The notes beneath the pieces were generated by a model. It was not told the origin of the DNA and made no database searches. It saw only the letters and a list, made by a program, of their open reading frames with translations. A program made the position numbers and the translations under genes. Positions 61,543-64,000 of a stretch of 64,000 nucleotides of DNA are shown one piece after another. How positions within the stretch are numbered: position 1 is the first letter of the stretch; each line of letters opens with the position of its first letter. This DNA is from Sipunculus nudus (taxonomy: Eukaryota > Annelida > Sipuncula > Golfingiida > Sipunculidae): the NCBI GenBank assembly GCA_026874595.1, contig CM049318.1, forward strand, positions 1 to 64,000. Direction: 5' to 3'.

Positions 61543-64000
61543 TGATTCTGCAATGTTGACCCGAACAGTCTTTTTCGGCTGCATTGCTGTATAATATGCG
61601 TATAAACAGGTGTATATACGAAGTTTAATTTTCCATCTCATATTTTACCAAGCAGCCTGTTTTTGCCTACTGGCCTGATATGCCTAGTTTCAGTTGATTC
61701 TGCAATTTAGACCTGAACAGCTCTCATCGGCCGCATTTATGAATAATATGCGTAAAAACAGATGTGTATACGAAGTTTAATTTTCCATCTCATATTTTAC
61801 CAAGCAGCTTGTTTTGGCCTACTGGCCTGATATGCGGAGTTTCAGTTGATTCTGCAATTTAGACCCCAACAGCTCTTTTCGGCCGGATTGATGTATTATA
61901 TTTGTATGAACAGGTGTATATAAGAAGTTCGCATTTCGAGCTCATATTTGACCAAGCAGCGTGTTTTGGCCAAATGGCCTGATATGCAGAGTTTTTGTTG
62001 ATTCTGCAATTTTGACAAGAACAGCTCTTTTCGGTCGCATTGATGTATAATATGCGTATAAACAGTTGTATATACGAAGTTCGAATTTTGATCTCATATT
62101 TCACCAAGCAGCTTGTTTAAGCTTACTGGTCTTATATTCGGAGTTTCAGCTGATTCTGCAATGTTGACTCGAACAGCCCTTTTCGGCTGCATTGATGTAT
62201 AATATGCATATTATCAGGTGTATATACGAAGTTCGAATTTCGATCTCATATTTTACCAAGCAGCTTGTTTTTGCCTACTGGCCTGATATGCCTAGTTTCA
62301 GTTGATTCTGCAATTTAGACCTGAACAGCTCTTTTCGGCAGCATGAATGTATAATATGCGTATAAAAAGGTGTATATACGAAGTTCGAATTTCAATCTCA
62401 TCTTTTTCCAAGCAGCGTGTTTTGGCCTTGTGGCTTGATATGCGGAGTTTTAGTTGATTCTGCCATGTTGACCCGAAGATCTCTTTTCGGCAGAATGAAT
62501 GTATAATATGCGTATTATCAGGTGTATATACGAAGTTCGAATTTCGATCTCATATCTTACCAAGCATCTTGTTTTGCCCTACTGGCCTGATATGCGGAGT
62601 TTCGGTTGATTCTGCAATTTTCACAAGATCAGCTCTTTTCGGACGCATTAATGTATAATATGCGAATAAACAGGTGTACATACGAAGTTCGAATTTCGAT
62701 CTCATATTTTACCAAGCAGCGTGTTTTGGCCTACTGGCCTGATATGCAAGGAGTTTCAGTTGATTCTGTAATGTTGACCCGAACAGCTCTTTTCGCCCGC
62801 ACTGATGTATTATATGCGTATAAACAGACGTATTTACGAGGATCGAATTTCCATCTCATATTTGCCAAGCAGCGGGTTTTGACCTACTGGTCTGATATGC
62901 GAAGTTTTAGTTGATTCTGATATGTTGACATGAACAGCTCTTTTCGGCCGCATTAATGGATAACATGCGTATAAACAGGTGTATATACGAAGTTCGAATT
63001 TCGATCTCATATTTTCCCAAGCAGCCTGTTTTGGCCTAGTGGCCTGATATGCGGAGTTCCAGTTGATTCTGCAATGTTGACCAGAACAGCTCTTTTCGCC
63101 CGCACTGATGTATTATATGCGTAAAAACAGATGTATATACGAGGTTCGAATTTCCATCTCATATTTTACCAAGCAGCGGGTTTTGACCTACTGGTCTGAT
63201 ATGCGAAGTTTTAGTTGATTCTGATATGTTGACATGAACAGCTCTTTTCGGCCGCATTAATGGATAACATGCGTATAAACAGATGTATATACGAGGTTCG
63301 AATTTCCATCTCATATTTTACCAAGCAGCGTGTTTTGGCCTACTGGTCTGATATGCGGAGTTTTAGTTGATTCTGCCATGTTGACACGAACAGCTCTTTT
63401 CGGCCGCATTGATGGATAACATGCGTATAAACAGGTGTATATACGAAGTTCGAATTTCGATCTCATATTTTACCAAGCAGCTTGTTTTGCCATACTGACC
63501 TGATATCCGGAGTTTCAGTTGATTCAGCAATGTTGACCCTAATAGCTCTTTTCAGCCGCATTCATGTATAATATGCGTATAAACAGGTGTATATTCGAAA
63601 TTCGAATTTCGATCTCATATTTTACCAAGCAGCGTGTTTTGACCTACTGGCCTGATATGCGGAGTTTCAGTTGATTCTGCAATTTTGACCAGAACAGCTC
63701 TTTTCGGCCGCATTGATGTATTATATTTGTATGAACAGGTGTATATAAGAAGTTCGGATTTCGATCTCTTATTTGACCAAGCAGCGTGTTTTGGCCTACT
63801 GGCCTGATATGCGGAGTTTCGGTTGATTCTGCAATTTTGACCCGAAGATCTCTATTCGGACGCATTGATGTATAATATGCGTATGAACAGTTGTATAAAG
63901 GAAGTTCTAATTTCCATCTCATATTTTCCCAAGCAGCTTTTTTAAGCCTACTGGTCTGATATTCGGAGATTCAGCTGATTCTTCAATGTTGACCCGAACA
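61543..64000 (-). repeat. Inverted duplication of satellite C (reverse complement of 46920-49377)
   Basis: All matching points sum to 110920 (61859 with 49061, 62606 with 48314, 63922 with 46998), so there is no net indel in 2458 bp. I found a single substitution (G at 61938 where the partner predicts T). Private variants of the source are reproduced, such as GAATATAAGACC (48780) and ACATTGAAG (46932). The arm runs off the window. The partners are separated by 12165 bp of + strand satellite. Confidence 0.92.

Larger units (their letters stand above)
32482..64000. repeat. Satellite C, ~152-bp monomers in higher-order arrays
   Basis: AT-rich tandem monomers of 152-154 bp, measured from successive CTGCTTGGTAAAATATGAG markers at 36481, 36633, 36787 and 36939. 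Each monomer runs (+ orientation) ATATGAGATCGAAATTCGAA, a TATACACCTGTTTATACGC segment, GCCGAAAAGAGCTGTTC, TTGCAGAATCAACTGAAACT, ATATCAGGCCAGTAGGCC and back to CTGCTTGG. Monomers differ by several percent and are organised in longer repeated blocks. Orientation is minus for 32482-35775 and 61543-64000 and plus elsewhere. The length is close to a nucleosome's worth, as is common for subtelomeric and centromeric satellites. The 60-167 aa frames are shadows of this repeat: 152 is not a multiple of three and each frame soon closes. Confidence 0.96.

Noticed and set aside
32482-64000. CRISPR-like array of regular repeats
   Set aside because: The monomers are contiguous ~152-bp tandem repeats without unique spacers, and the telomeric and satellite context is eukaryotic.

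Overview
No protein-coding or structural RNA gene can be supported anywhere in this window. It is eukaryotic repeat DNA: two related ~1.27-kb macrosatellite arrays, a short stretch of older degenerate repeats between them, a fixed-size assembly gap, and about 31.5 kb of a ~152-bp satellite that contains TTAGGG-type telomeric DNA. The telomeric hexamer, the large satellites and the AGGTCA-rich dispersed repeats point to a metazoan. The dispersed repeats look like those of marine invertebrates such as molluscs, but that is an impression and not a demonstrated assignment.

Layout. 1-12030: macrosatellite A, nine complete head-to-tail units of 1274-1281 bp plus 548 bp of a tenth. 12031-14848: single-copy to low-copy DNA holding a B-like fragment, two degenerate ~320-330 bp dimers and a repeat with ~140-bp internal monomers. 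14849-31981: macrosatellite B, thirteen complete 1269-1271 bp units plus a partial one. 31982-32481: exactly 500 N. 32482-64000: satellite C, with higher-order repeats, nested direct duplications, two nearly perfect large inverted duplications (axes near 36088.5 and 55460), and a telomeric core at 35776-36331.

A and B are collinear, diverged sisters. Both carry, in the same order and orientation, a TTTG/TCTG run, a cluster of AGGTCA half-sites, a CTCF-like CCAGGGGGCG or CTAGGGGGCG core and an RFX-like X-box, so the window holds about 33 strong CTCF-like matches, all on the + strand. This resembles the organisation of CTCF-binding macrosatellites such as mammalian DXZ4. Whether anything binds here cannot be told from sequence.

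Much of the fine structure reflects assembly. One-base homopolymer changes accumulate away from the unique 12-15 kb stretch while copies near it are identical. Array copy numbers are therefore probably unreliable, and the join between B and C is a scaffold placeholder. The telomere-cored palindrome is either a very young rearrangement or a fold-back or graph artefact. Short ORFs recur in every unit because the DNA recurs; single-base differences between copies break or fuse them, which argues against coding function.
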